In this document: in pieces, positions 1-6,451 of the stretch
How the letters are laid out: each line of letters starts with the position of its first letter
How positions within the stretch are numbered: position 1 is the stretch's first letter
From: Chloroflexota bacterium
GTDB taxonomy: Bacteria; Chloroflexota; Limnocylindria; Limnocylindrales; CSP1-4
Length of the DNA: 7,026 nucleotides
Direction of reading: 5' to 3'
Assembly: GCA_021801545.1 (NCBI GenBank)
Contig: JAJYXX010000416.1
Location: 1-7,026, forward strand
Made by a program: the position numbers and the translations under genes
The notes under the pieces: model-generated
Seen by the model: only the letters and a program-made list of their open reading frames with translations
Databases searched by the model: none
What the model was told of the DNA's origin: nothing

Positions 1-1364
1 GAGGGATCGTCGACGCCTGGGGAACGAGCTCCGACGTCATCACGGCCCAGGCCCTTTCGGGAAACCCGCGCTACGCACTGCTGGCCGCCGCGACCATCCC
101 GTCCACGCCCACCGCGCCTGCTCTGAACGCCCCCGTCGTCGGGACGCACGGCCCGTACACGACCACCGCCGATCAGTGCGCGATCTGCCATCGCGGCCAC
201 ACCGGCCAGAACAAGAGCGTCCTGTCGGCTACCGCCCCGCAGAGCACCCTCTGCTTCCGATGCCACGACGGGACAGGTGCGAACCAGAACGTGCAGGTCC
301 AGTACACGGACGCCAGTGTGCCCGCGAACGACGCATCGACGCGCAGCTACTATCGACACGACGCGCTCGTCACGACCACGCACACCCGGGCAGACCTCAA
401 CGAGTTCGGCGGCCTGAGCAACCGTCACAGCGAGTGCGGCGACTGCCACAACTCGCACGCGGCAAACGCGACGAACAGCACCCAGACCTCGACCGGCTGG
501 ACCGCCTCAGGAAGGCTCGCGAACATCTCCGGCGTGGCGGTCACGAACGGGACCGCGGGCACGGCTCCAACCTATACCTTCCGCGACGGCATTACGACGC
601 CGATCGACCGCGAGTACCAGCTCTGCCTCAAGTGCCACTCCGGGTTCACGACCCTCCTGGCGAACCCGACCGGGACTCCGACCCCCTACTCGCTCTACGA
701 GCTCGACAAGGGGGTGGAGCTCAACCCGAGCAATGCCTCGTACCACCCGATCGAGGCCGCCGGAAAGAACACGACCGCGGCGATGACGAATCAGCTTGCC
801 GGCACCTCGCCGTACAAGCAGTGGACGTTCACCACGACGAGCACGATCCGCTGCGTCAACTGCCACGGCGACTACCGGAAGTACAATCCGACGACGACGC
901 CCGCGGCCGGGTCCGATCTGGCGCCGCATGCCAACCAGTACCGCGGTGTCCTCCTGCAGAACTACCGCGATCGCGCCCTCATGCAGTCCACGGAGGCCTA
1001 TAGCGCCGCGAACTTCGCGCTCTGCTATCTGTGCCATGGGGAGGCGCCATTCGCTGACACGAGCGGAGACACACGGACGGACACGAACTTCCGGTTCCAC
1101 GGGTTCCATCTGGGGAAGCTGCCCAGGAATACGAGCACGTCGTACAACATCGACCAATCCGGGGCGGGCCGAGGGTACGCGATCTGCGCCGAATGCCACT
1201 TCCGGATCCACTCGACGACCTACCGCGTCGGCACGCAGCCCGCATATCCGCGCCTCGTCAACTTCGCCCCGAACGTGACGGTCGGGTCGACACCGTGGAA
1301 CCAGACGTACAAGAGTTGCACGCTCACCTGCCACGGCGTCAGCCACTGGGGCTGGTGGTACTGA
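1..1364 (+). CDS. Multiheme cytochrome c, 5' end missing, at least eight hemes
   Basis: The reading frame with codons beginning at base 3 is open from the left edge to the TGA at 1362-1364, giving 453 visible residues; the start and signal peptide lie outside. Counting the codon at base 3 as residue 1, heme attachment motifs are CAICH (59-63), CFRCH (84-88), CGDCH (145-149), CLKCH (208-212), CVNCH (284-288), CYLCH (341-345), CAECH (395-399) and a non-standard CTLTCH (439-444). Extra histidines sit just after several motifs (CHRGH, CHNSH, CHFRIH, CHGVSH) and in FHGFH near 367-371; these could be distal axial ligands, suggesting bis-His hemes and electron transfer rather than catalysis. The first pair of motifs resembles the doubled-CXXCH (Paired_CXXCH) arrangement. 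Long Thr/Asn/Ser-rich spacers fit an exported protein. The protein ends in WGWWY. Its exact family and partner are not recognisable. It lies directly upstream of a cytochrome maturation operon. An ATG at 291 is only internal, because two heme motifs precede it in frame. Confidence 0.93.
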   Translation, partial: GIVDAWGTSSDVITAQALSGNPRYALLAAATIPSTPTAPALNAPVVGTHGPYTTTADQCAICHRGHTGQNKSVLSATAPQSTLCFRCHDGTGANQNVQVQYTDASVPANDASTRSYYRHDALVTTTHTRADLNEFGGLSNRHSECGDCHNSHAANATNSTQTSTGWTASGRLANISGVAVTNGTAGTAPTYTFRDGITTPIDREYQLCLKCHSGFTTLLANPTGTPTPYSLYELDKGVELNPSNASYHPIEAAGKNTTAAMTNQLAGTSPYKQWTFTTTSTIRCVNCHGDYRKYNPTTTPAAGSDLAPHANQYRGVLLQNYRDRALMQSTEAYSAANFALCYLCHGEAPFADTSGDTRTDTNFRFHGFHLGKLPRNTSTSYNIDQSGAGRGYAICAECHFRIHSTTYRVGTQPAYPRLVNFAPNVTVGSTPWNQTYKSCTLTCHGVSHWGWWY

Positions 1365-1405
1365 CGCCGCGGCGGGGCTCGCAACGGGCCGTCACGTGGC
1401 TCCCC

Positions 1406-1435
1406 TACCCGAGGGGTATAGGCTCGTCTATACCC
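1406..1435. repeat. Perfect 8-bp inverted repeat with a third overlapping half-site
   Basis: GGGTATAG (1414-1421) and CTATACCC (1428-1435) are perfect reverse complements around the 6-nt loop GCTCGT. Immediately to the left, TACCC (1406-1410) forms a second, overlapping palindrome with GGGTA (1414-1418) around GAG. This gives three half-sites alternating in orientation within 30 bp, starting 41 bp after the cytochrome stop. It could be a repressor operator; TACCC/GGGTA symmetry is reminiscent of CsoR/RcnR-family sites. It could also be an RNA hairpin ending the cytochrome transcript, though no T-run follows, which argues against an ordinary intrinsic terminator. The pairing is certain; the function is inferred. 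Confidence 0.6.
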
Positions 1436-1479
1436 TGGGCCGGCCTGTCTGGAGCTTTTGTGGATCGTCTCTATCCGAA

Positions 1480-1574
1480 ACATGCCGCCCGGCGGATGGT
1501 CCCCAGAATCGCTCAAATCGACAATGGGTCCATCACGACAGAGTCCACGCGCAGAGTCCACGCGGGCGGCATGT
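1480..1574 (+). repeat. 12-bp perfect inverted repeat, candidate structured mRNA leader
   Basis: The 12 bases at 1480-1491 (ACATGCCGCCCG) are the exact reverse complement of 1563-1574 (CGGGCGGCATGT). Nested inside, GATGG-T-CCC (1495-1503) pairs with GGG-T-CCATC (1526-1534), with one T/T mismatch and a 22-nt loop. If transcribed, the outer helix would close a branched leader ending 13 nt before the AGGAG at 1588-1592. That geometry suits control of translation or of transcript elongation. I do not recognise a known riboswitch class. A binding site for a protein acting on DNA is the alternative reading. Confidence 0.5.
1539..1564 (+). repeat. Tandem duplication of a 13-bp unit
   Basis: CAGAGTCCACGCG occurs twice back to back with no mismatch, at 1539-1551 and 1552-1564. 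The second copy overlaps the first two bases of the 3' arm of the 12-bp inverted repeat. Direct repeats of this size upstream of an operon can be regulator binding sites, or can be a recent slippage duplication that has not yet diverged. Confidence 0.75.
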
Positions 1575-1598
1575 CCGCGACGAGGCGAGGAGAACCAG

Positions 1599-2204
1599 AT
1601 GGACCGCACCGAGCACGCGTCCCCGACCGGCCACCGCCGGTCGCTCCACCCCGCCGCCGCCGGCATCATCGCCGTCGTGCTGCTGAGCGGCGCCGCGTTC
1701 GCGGCCTGCTCCGGGGCCCACGATCCGGCCGCACAGACGGGCACGGCGATGCCGACGATGTCCGGCCACGTCCCGACCGTCGACGCGGCACCGCAGATGA
1801 CCGACAGCGGCTCTGCCGCCATGGGCGTGGGTGACCTGGTCCCGGCCGACGCGAGCGAAGCCTGGGCCAGCCGCCCAGCCTACACTCGCGGCAACGCGCA
1901 GACCGAGGAGGCCTACGCGTACGCCCTGTACTACCCCCAGATCGTCCAGTGGATGCCCTGCTACTGCGGCTGCGGCGGGATGGGCCATCGCAGCAACCTC
2001 GACTGCTACTACAAGCCGGCGGTGCCGGGTCAGCCCACCGCGTTCGAGGAGCACGCGTCCTACTGCGACATCTGCGTCAAGACGACGCTCCTCACGAAAC
2101 AGCTGGTATCCGAAGGGAAGTCCCTGCGCGAGATCAGGGCGGCCGTCGATCAGACCTTCGGCGGGTCAGTGCCCGGCACGCCGACCGAGCTGCCGCCGGC
2201 GTGA
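1599..2204 (+). CDS. PCYCGC-motif lipoprotein
   Basis: The predicted product is 201 aa. ATG 1599 is chosen because AGGAG (1588-1592) lies 6 nt upstream and because the product then begins with a signal sequence: basic residues near R13-R14, a hydrophobic run at about 19-35 and a loose lipobox (FAAC) with Cys37 as the likely lipidated residue. A low-complexity linker follows. The C-terminal half carries PCYCGC (residues 120-125), then CGGMGH, a further Cys136 in NLDCYYKP, and a CDIC pair (Cys156/Cys159). This is the signature of the PCYCGC family (PF13798), whose function is not established as far as I know. Six conserved-looking cysteines plus a His suggest metal binding or thiol redox chemistry outside the membrane. 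Being first in a run with ccdA, resB, ccsA and a thioredoxin points to a role in cytochrome maturation or redox/metal homeostasis; this is inferred from context only. Its stop overlaps the next gene's ribosome binding site. Confidence 0.9.
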   Translation: MDRTEHASPTGHRRSLHPAAAGIIAVVLLSGAAFAACSGAHDPAAQTGTAMPTMSGHVPTVDAAPQMTDSGSAAMGVGDLVPADASEAWASRPAYTRGNAQTEEAYAYALYYPQIVQWMPCYCGCGGMGHRSNLDCYYKPAVPGQPTAFEEHASYCDICVKTTLLTKQLVSEGKSLREIRAAVDQTFGGSVPGTPTELPPA

Positions 2205-2208
2205 GGAG
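2203..2208 (+). promoter_or_regulatory. Ribosome binding site overlapping the upstream stop codon
   Basis: GAGGAG sits 9 nt before the ATG at 2218 and shares two bases with the TGA (2202-2204) of the PCYCGC gene. This fixes the start of the TPR gene and implies translational coupling of the two genes. Confidence 0.75.
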
Positions 2209-2217
2209 ACCAGCACG

Positions 2218-3297
2218 ATGACCGCCCCCACGAAGCCGAACGCCCGCGCGGATGCGACTCAGCTCGAGCCCGAGCTGCTCGCCCGGCTCGGCCTCTCGAC
2301 CCAGGCGAGCAGTCAGGACGTCGAGACGGCGCACGACGAACTCGTCAGGTTCCTGGAGAGCGCCCCGCATGAACTGAGGAGCTGGGCGCAGCGCGAGATC
2401 GCCGCGGCTGACGAGGCGTACGCGCTCCTGTCCGACCCGACGACGGACCCGGCCAGACAATTGGACCCGATCGCGATCGCTCCGACGCCGGTCGCGGTCG
2501 CCCTGCCGGTGGCCGACGAGGAGGAGTACTTCGAGGAGTTCGAGGAAATCGACCGCGAGCCGCCGAAGACGCGCAGGGCGCGACGCGAGGTTGATCGACA
2601 GGCACGAGCCGCCGGCCAACGAGCCGCAGCCGGGCAGCCCGGGACATCGAGCCGGAGCCGGCTCGTCAGGCGGCTCGCCATCGGCGCCGCGGTCGTCGTC
2701 GGTGCCGTCGCGATCGCGCTCGGCGGCTACAGCCTCGGCGCGCCATCCGTGCCCGGCTTCACCGGGACGCCGGCCCCCGAGGCTTCGGGCGCCGGTCAGA
2801 TCGATCAGGCGAAGGTCGCCGAGCTCATGAAGAAACTCCAGGCGAACCCGAAGGACATCCCGACGCTCCAGCAGCTCGGCGACGTCTACTTCCAGGCGGG
2901 CGACTACAACACCGCCGGCGGTTGGATGGAGAAGATCCTCGCGATCGATCCGAGAAACGTGACCGCCCGGCTCGCCCTCGGCGCCGCACTCTTCAATCTC
3001 GGCAAGGCGCCCGACGCCGAGAAGCAGTGGCGGCAGGTCCTCACCGTGGATCCAAAGAACGTCGAGGCGCACTACGACCTCGGGTTCCTGTATCTCAGCC
3101 AGAATCCGCCGGACGTTGTCAACGTGCGAGCAGAGTGGAACAAGGTCATCGAGATCGCACCGGATTCGGACGTCGCGAAGACGGTCGCCACGCACCTCCG
3201 GAGCCTCGAGGGCTCTCCCGCCCCGAGCAGCGTGGCTTCCCCCGCAGCTTCCCCATCGGCCTCGCCCGCGGCCTCGCCGACCGCAAGCGGGAACTGA
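2218..3297 (+). CDS. Membrane-anchored TPR protein with degenerate J-like N-terminus
   Basis: The predicted product is 359 aa. Residues about 17-74 look like the helices of a DnaJ-type domain (LLARLGLS, then AHDELVRFL, then ADEAYALLSDP) but contain no HPD tripeptide, so activation of an Hsp70 is unlikely. An acidic stretch (100-113) and a basic stretch (117-152) lead into one membrane helix at about 153-175. Positive charges before the helix put the N-terminus in the cytoplasm and the rest outside. About three TPR units follow (roughly 213-246, 247-280, 281-317; for example GDVYFQAGDY, ALGAALFNLGKAPDAEKQW, DLGFLYLSQ). The tail after 333 is a Pro/Ala/Ser low-complexity run. TPR proteins such as CcmI/CycH and NrfG hold apocytochromes in System I. 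Placement between the PCYCGC gene and ccdA suggests a similar apocytochrome chaperone here, although System II usually has no such subunit. Function is inferred; the architecture is seen. The stop is 4 nt before the ccdA start. Confidence 0.85.
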   Translation: MTAPTKPNARADATQLEPELLARLGLSTQASSQDVETAHDELVRFLESAPHELRSWAQREIAAADEAYALLSDPTTDPARQLDPIAIAPTPVAVALPVADEEEYFEEFEEIDREPPKTRRARREVDRQARAAGQRAAAGQPGTSSRSRLVRRLAIGAAVVVGAVAIALGGYSLGAPSVPGFTGTPAPEASGAGQIDQAKVAELMKKLQANPKDIPTLQQLGDVYFQAGDYNTAGGWMEKILAIDPRNVTARLALGAALFNLGKAPDAEKQWRQVLTVDPKNVEAHYDLGFLYLSQNPPDVVNVRAEWNKVIEIAPDSDVAKTVATHLRSLEGSPAPSSVASPAASPSASPAASPTASGN

Positions 3298-3301
3298 TCC
3301 C

Positions 3302-4039
3302 ATGACGGGCGCCGGCATCCTGGTCGCCTTCCTGGCGGGGATCGTCTCGTTCGCCTCGCCGTGCTGCCTGCCGCTCGTGCCCGCCTACGTCGGATACCTG
3401 GTCGGCGCCACGCCGGACGGATCGGCTGCCCGCCGCCGGGCCGCCTTCTACCAGGCGCTCGCCTTCGTCCTCGGCTTCTCGGCCGTGTTCATCGCGCTGT
3501 GGGCGTCGGTCGGCCTCATCGGCTATGTGCTCCGCGACTACGCCGGGATGCTCCGCCAGGTCGGCGGCGCGATCCTCGTCTTCATGGGTCTCCACGTGGC
3601 CGGCGTGATCAACGTCACCGCCCTCTACCGCGAGGTCCACCTGCCCGTCGGCCCCATGGGTGGGGCCCCGATGGGCTTCGGCCAGGCTACCCCGTCGACG
3701 CCGAGCTACCGGCGTTCTGCGCTCCTCGGGGTCGTCTTCGCCGCCGGCTGGACGCCCTGCATCGGTCCGATCCTCGGCGGGATCATCGGCCTCGCCTCGG
3801 TGAGCGCGAGCGTCGCCGAGGGGACCCTGCTCCTCGTCGCCTACGCCGCCGGCCTGGCGATCCCGTTCCTCCTCGTCGCCGTCGGTGCCACCGCCGTCAG
3901 CCACCGTCTCGGCTGGTTCCGCGATCACCACACCGCCGTGTCGCGCGTGACCGGCACCCTGCTCGTCATAGTCGGCTTCCTGATGATCACGAACACGTTC
4001 GTTCGTCTGTCCAGCCTCTTCGCCCCGCTCGGTGTCTGA
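3302..4039 (+). CDS. ccdA: CcdA, transmembrane thiol-disulfide electron carrier
   Basis: The 245-aa integral membrane protein is of the short DsbD/CcdA type and passes electrons from cytoplasmic thioredoxin across the membrane to extracytoplasmic thioredoxin-like proteins such as ResA. The two family motifs are present: SFASPCCLPLVP at 16-27 (Cys21 canonical, with an extra adjacent Cys22) and GWTPCIGP at 149-156 (Cys153). About six hydrophobic segments can be drawn (near 5-35, 50-78, 86-108, 138-166, 174-199, 214-236). A Gly/Pro/Met-rich loop at about 113-135 separates the two halves. ATG 3302 is chosen because translation from it begins directly with the first membrane helix, and longer forms would overlap the TPR gene. 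The Shine-Dalgarno is weak (GCGGGA at 3287-3292), so translation is probably coupled to the upstream gene, 4 nt away. The neighbouring resB, ccsA and thioredoxin genes confirm its role in cytochrome c biogenesis. Confidence 0.95.
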   Translation: MTGAGILVAFLAGIVSFASPCCLPLVPAYVGYLVGATPDGSAARRRAAFYQALAFVLGFSAVFIALWASVGLIGYVLRDYAGMLRQVGGAILVFMGLHVAGVINVTALYREVHLPVGPMGGAPMGFGQATPSTPSYRRSALLGVVFAAGWTPCIGPILGGIIGLASVSASVAEGTLLLVAYAAGLAIPFLLVAVGATAVSHRLGWFRDHHTAVSRVTGTLLVIVGFLMITNTFVRLSSLFAPLGV

Positions 4040-4051
4040 GGGAGAGCACGC

Positions 4052-5524
4052 ATGAGCCAAACGGTTCGAACCACCGCCCTGCCGGCAGCGTCCCGGGAGC
4101 CAGTCGACGACCTCGACGGCGGCCTCACGATCTCGCCCTGGGGCATCCTCGATCGGCTCTGGCACCTCTTCATCTCGATGCGGACGGGGCTCATTCTCAT
4201 CCTCGCCCTCGCCGTGCTCGGCCTCATCGGGACGCTCCTCGTCCAGGCGCCGGCAGGACTGCAGAGCGACCCGGGGGCGTACGCGACCTGGCTCGACTCC
4301 CTCCGTCCGAAGTACGGCGGCTGGACGGGAATCCTGAACGCTCTCGGCCTGTTCTCGATCTTCACCTCGATCTGGTTCAAGGGGATCGTCGTGCTCCTCA
4401 CGACGAGCATCCTTGCCTGCTCAGCAAACCGGGCGCCGTATCTCTGGAAGCAGGCCACACGCCCCCGCACGAACATGAGCGAGACGTTCTTCGCGCACGC
4501 GCCGCTCAGCGCGAGCGTCACCGCACCGGCCGAACCGGACGCGGCCCTGGCGGAGCTGCAGGCGGCGCTCCGGGCGCGCCACTTCCGGACGATCACCGAG
4601 CGGGACGGTGACGCGATCCACCTCTACGCGGACCGGTTCCGCTGGGGACCGTTCGGGACGGTGATCGCCCACCTCAGCCTCGTCTTCATCCTCATCGGCG
4701 CCCTCGTCGGGTCGTCGCTGGGGTTCCGCATCCCGGACTTCATGGCGGCGATCGGGACGAAAGTCGAGGTGGGGAACGGGACCGGGCTGACGCTCGAGGC
4801 GAGGTCCTTCACCGATACCTACAACACAGAGAACGGCGCCCCGAGCGATTACGCGAGCGACATCGTCCTCTACCGAGACGGTGCGCAGGTCGCGGCCCAG
4901 ACGATCCGCGTGAACCAGCCGATGCAGTACGACGGCGTCACGATCTACCAGTCGTTCTACGGCCCCGCGGCCGCGATGCAGGTGAAAGACGCGAACGGCG
5001 CCGTGCTCTTCGACGAAGGGGTGCCGCTCGCCTGGGGCTCGACCGACAAGAACAAGCGCGTCGGCCGGTTCGCCCTCCCGGACCAGGGGCTGACCGTCTT
5101 CGTGGTCGGTGTCGCCTCCGGAGAGGTGGATGCGCAGATCAAGCCCGGCCAGATGCAGCTCGAGGTCTACAGGGAAGGGAGCGACGGGACGCCACTCGCG
5201 ACGCAGATCGTGTCCCAGGGCCAACCCGCGAGGATCGCCGACCTCGACTTCACCTTCGTTCGCGAGCGCCAGTTCACCGGCCTGATCGTCGCCCGCGATC
5301 CGGGCGTCCCCTTCGTCTGGGGCGGCGCACTCCTCCTCGTGCTCGGTGTGTGTCTCGTCTTCTTCTTCCCGAATCGACGGGCGTGGGCGCTCATCCGCCG
5401 GCGGCCCGACGGGAGCGCGATCGAGGTCGGGGCGATCGTTCGCCACGACGTCGGCTTCGAGTCCGATTTCCGAAACCTCGTCAACGAGGTGAAGCTCGCC
5501 CTGGCCGGGCCGAGCGCCTCCTGA
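4052..5524 (+). CDS. resB: ResB/Ccs1, System II cytochrome c biogenesis membrane protein
   Basis: The product is 490 aa, a usual length for the family. ResB forms the heme export and cytochrome c synthase complex with CcsA/ResC. The expected layout is visible: a short cytoplasmic N-terminus ending in WHLFISMRTG, membrane helices at about 44-66, 100-123 and 201-224, a large extracytoplasmic domain at about 225-420, a final helix at about 421-440 and a cytoplasmic tail. Family-like features include the paired first two helices, GTVIAHLSLVFILIG with His207 in the third helix, and the YDGVTIYQSFYG segment (293-304) of the soluble domain. ATG 4052 follows AGGGAG (4039-4044) with a 7-nt spacer, and this site overlaps the last base of the ccdA stop. 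The next gene, ccsA, starts 16 nt after the stop, so the two partners are probably co-translated. Nothing looks truncated. Confidence 0.94.
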   Translation: MSQTVRTTALPAASREPVDDLDGGLTISPWGILDRLWHLFISMRTGLILILALAVLGLIGTLLVQAPAGLQSDPGAYATWLDSLRPKYGGWTGILNALGLFSIFTSIWFKGIVVLLTTSILACSANRAPYLWKQATRPRTNMSETFFAHAPLSASVTAPAEPDAALAELQAALRARHFRTITERDGDAIHLYADRFRWGPFGTVIAHLSLVFILIGALVGSSLGFRIPDFMAAIGTKVEVGNGTGLTLEARSFTDTYNTENGAPSDYASDIVLYRDGAQVAAQTIRVNQPMQYDGVTIYQSFYGPAAAMQVKDANGAVLFDEGVPLAWGSTDKNKRVGRFALPDQGLTVFVVGVASGEVDAQIKPGQMQLEVYREGSDGTPLATQIVSQGQPARIADLDFTFVRERQFTGLIVARDPGVPFVWGGALLLVLGVCLVFFFPNRRAWALIRRRPDGSAIEVGAIVRHDVGFESDFRNLVNEVKLALAGPSAS

Positions 5525-5540
5525 AGGAAGGGCAGGACCC

Positions 5541-6443
5541 ATGTTCAAGATGTCGGAGTACAGCTTCGTCGCCGGGATTCTCGCGGTCGGGCTGGCGCTC
5601 ATCTGCTACGCGATCGCATTCGCGTCGGTTCGCTTCGCGCGAACGCGCACGGCGATGGCCGGTGCCCGAGGGGGCGCCGGGGCGGCCGGCGGCTCCGTCA
5701 CGACGGTGACCCGCGGGCCGAGCAGCCTCGCCACCTACGGCACGCTCATCGCCTGGCTTGCCCTTGCCTTCATCACGGCGTCGCTCACCTTCCGGACGAT
5801 CGTGGTCGGCCACGGCCCGTTCGCGAACATGTACGAGTTCTCGATCGCGTTCGCCTGGGGCGTCCTCGCGATGTATCTCTACTTCGAGCACCGCTACCAC
5901 CAGCGAGTCCTCGGACTCATCGCCCTCCCCATCGCGCTCGCGATGCTCATCTACGCGACGACGATCCCCTCGACGGCCGACCCGCTCGTCCCGGCGCTTC
6001 AGAACAACCTGCTCCTCACCGTCCACGTTGCCGTCGCAATCGTCGCCTACGGGACCTTCTCGGTCGCATTCGCAGCCGCGGTCCTCTACCTCATCCAGCC
6101 CGCGGGCGGCCGGCGCGGCCTCCCGAAGCCGGTGCTCCTCGACGAGATCTCGTATCGGGCGGTCGTCATCGGCTTCCCGTTCCTCACCCTCGTGATCGTG
6201 CTCGGCGCGGTCTGGGCCGACGTCGCCTGGGGCAGCTACTGGAGCTGGGATCCCAAGGAGACGGCGTCGCTCGTGACGTGGCTCATCTACGGCGCCTACC
6301 TCCACGCCCGGGTTGTTCGTGGCTGGCGCGGCTCGCGGTCTGCGTGGCTCCTCATCGCAGGCTTCGGCGCCACCCTCTTCACCTACTTCGGGAACCTCTT
6401 CTTCGGCGGCCTGCACAGCTACAGCGGCCTGAACGACAACTAG
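5541..6443 (+). CDS. ccsA: CcsA/ResC, heme-handling cytochrome c synthase subunit (WWD protein)
   Basis: The 300-aa polytopic protein has about eight hydrophobic segments. The tryptophan-rich WWD signature of heme-handling proteins is clear: WADVAWGSYWSWDPKE (225-240), followed by TASLVTWLIYGAYLHAR. Candidate heme-ligand histidines are in place by analogy with CcsBA: His163 in the helix before the WWD loop (LLLTVHVAVAIVAYG), His255 in YLHAR and His292 in GLHSYSG, plus His91 in GHGPFANMYEF, a segment matching the usual PxxNxYE pattern. Together with ResB it exports heme and attaches it to CXXCH sites outside the membrane. The start at 5541 is preceded by GAAGGG (8-nt spacer); an in-frame ATG at 5550 is an alternative that would shorten the protein by three residues. 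A Gly/Ala-rich loop (about 40-53) joins the first two helices. The position after DPKET that is often Trp is Ala here, which is a common variation. resB lies 16 nt upstream. Confidence 0.96.
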   Translation: MFKMSEYSFVAGILAVGLALICYAIAFASVRFARTRTAMAGARGGAGAAGGSVTTVTRGPSSLATYGTLIAWLALAFITASLTFRTIVVGHGPFANMYEFSIAFAWGVLAMYLYFEHRYHQRVLGLIALPIALAMLIYATTIPSTADPLVPALQNNLLLTVHVAVAIVAYGTFSVAFAAAVLYLIQPAGGRRGLPKPVLLDEISYRAVVIGFPFLTLVIVLGAVWADVAWGSYWSWDPKETASLVTWLIYGAYLHARVVRGWRGSRSAWLLIAGFGATLFTYFGNLFFGGLHSYSGLNDN

Positions 6444-6451
6444 CGCGACGG

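Larger units (their letters stand above)
1365..1598 (+). promoter_or_regulatory. Intergenic control region and 5' leader of the cytochrome maturation operon
   Basis: These 234 bp separate the cytochrome stop codon from the lipoprotein start and hold no convincing gene. A frame from a TTG at 1458 runs into the lipoprotein but lacks a ribosome binding site. The gap contains a cluster of TACCC/GGGTA half-sites (1406-1435), a 12-bp perfect inverted repeat (1480-1491 with 1563-1574), a smaller nested stem and a 13-bp tandem repeat, listed separately. TATAGG at 1417-1422 and TATACC at 1429-1434 resemble -10 boxes but lack matching -35 boxes. CTGGAG (1449-1454) with TATCCG (1472-1477) has 17-bp spacing but is a weak match. 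A promoter is expected here because all downstream genes are closely packed, but its position is not shown by the sequence. Confidence 0.55.

Noticed and set aside
176..1003. Plus-strand open frame of 275 codons overlapping the cytochrome gene.
   Set aside because: It is out of frame with eight heme motifs and gives an Arg/Pro-rich product typical of a shifted frame in GC-rich DNA.
291..1364. A complete cytochrome gene starting at ATG 291.
   Set aside because: The same frame continues upstream to the window edge and contains two heme motifs (177-191 and 252-266), so the gene starts before the window.
1414..1435. Intrinsic terminator of the cytochrome gene.
   Set aside because: The stem is perfect but AT-rich in the middle and no T-run follows, so it is listed as an inverted repeat of uncertain function.
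1458..1598. TTG-initiated N-terminal extension of the PCYCGC lipoprotein.
   Set aside because: It lacks a ribosome binding site and would bury the lipoprotein signal sequence 47 residues inside the protein, whereas ATG 1599 has AGGAG at good spacing.
3216..3294. Possible tandem DNA repeat at the end of the TPR gene.
   Set aside because: The pattern follows from a Pro/Ala/Ser-rich protein tail in GC-rich codons, and the units are irregular in length and sequence.
4421..5602. Long minus-strand open frame of 393 codons across resB.
   Set aside because: It is the complement of a clear ResB gene, its product is a charged Arg/Glu/Asp-rich sequence with no domain, and high GC suppresses stop codons on the opposite strand. 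Other long minus frames (2134-3318, 3146-4165, 5481-6470) fail for the same reason.
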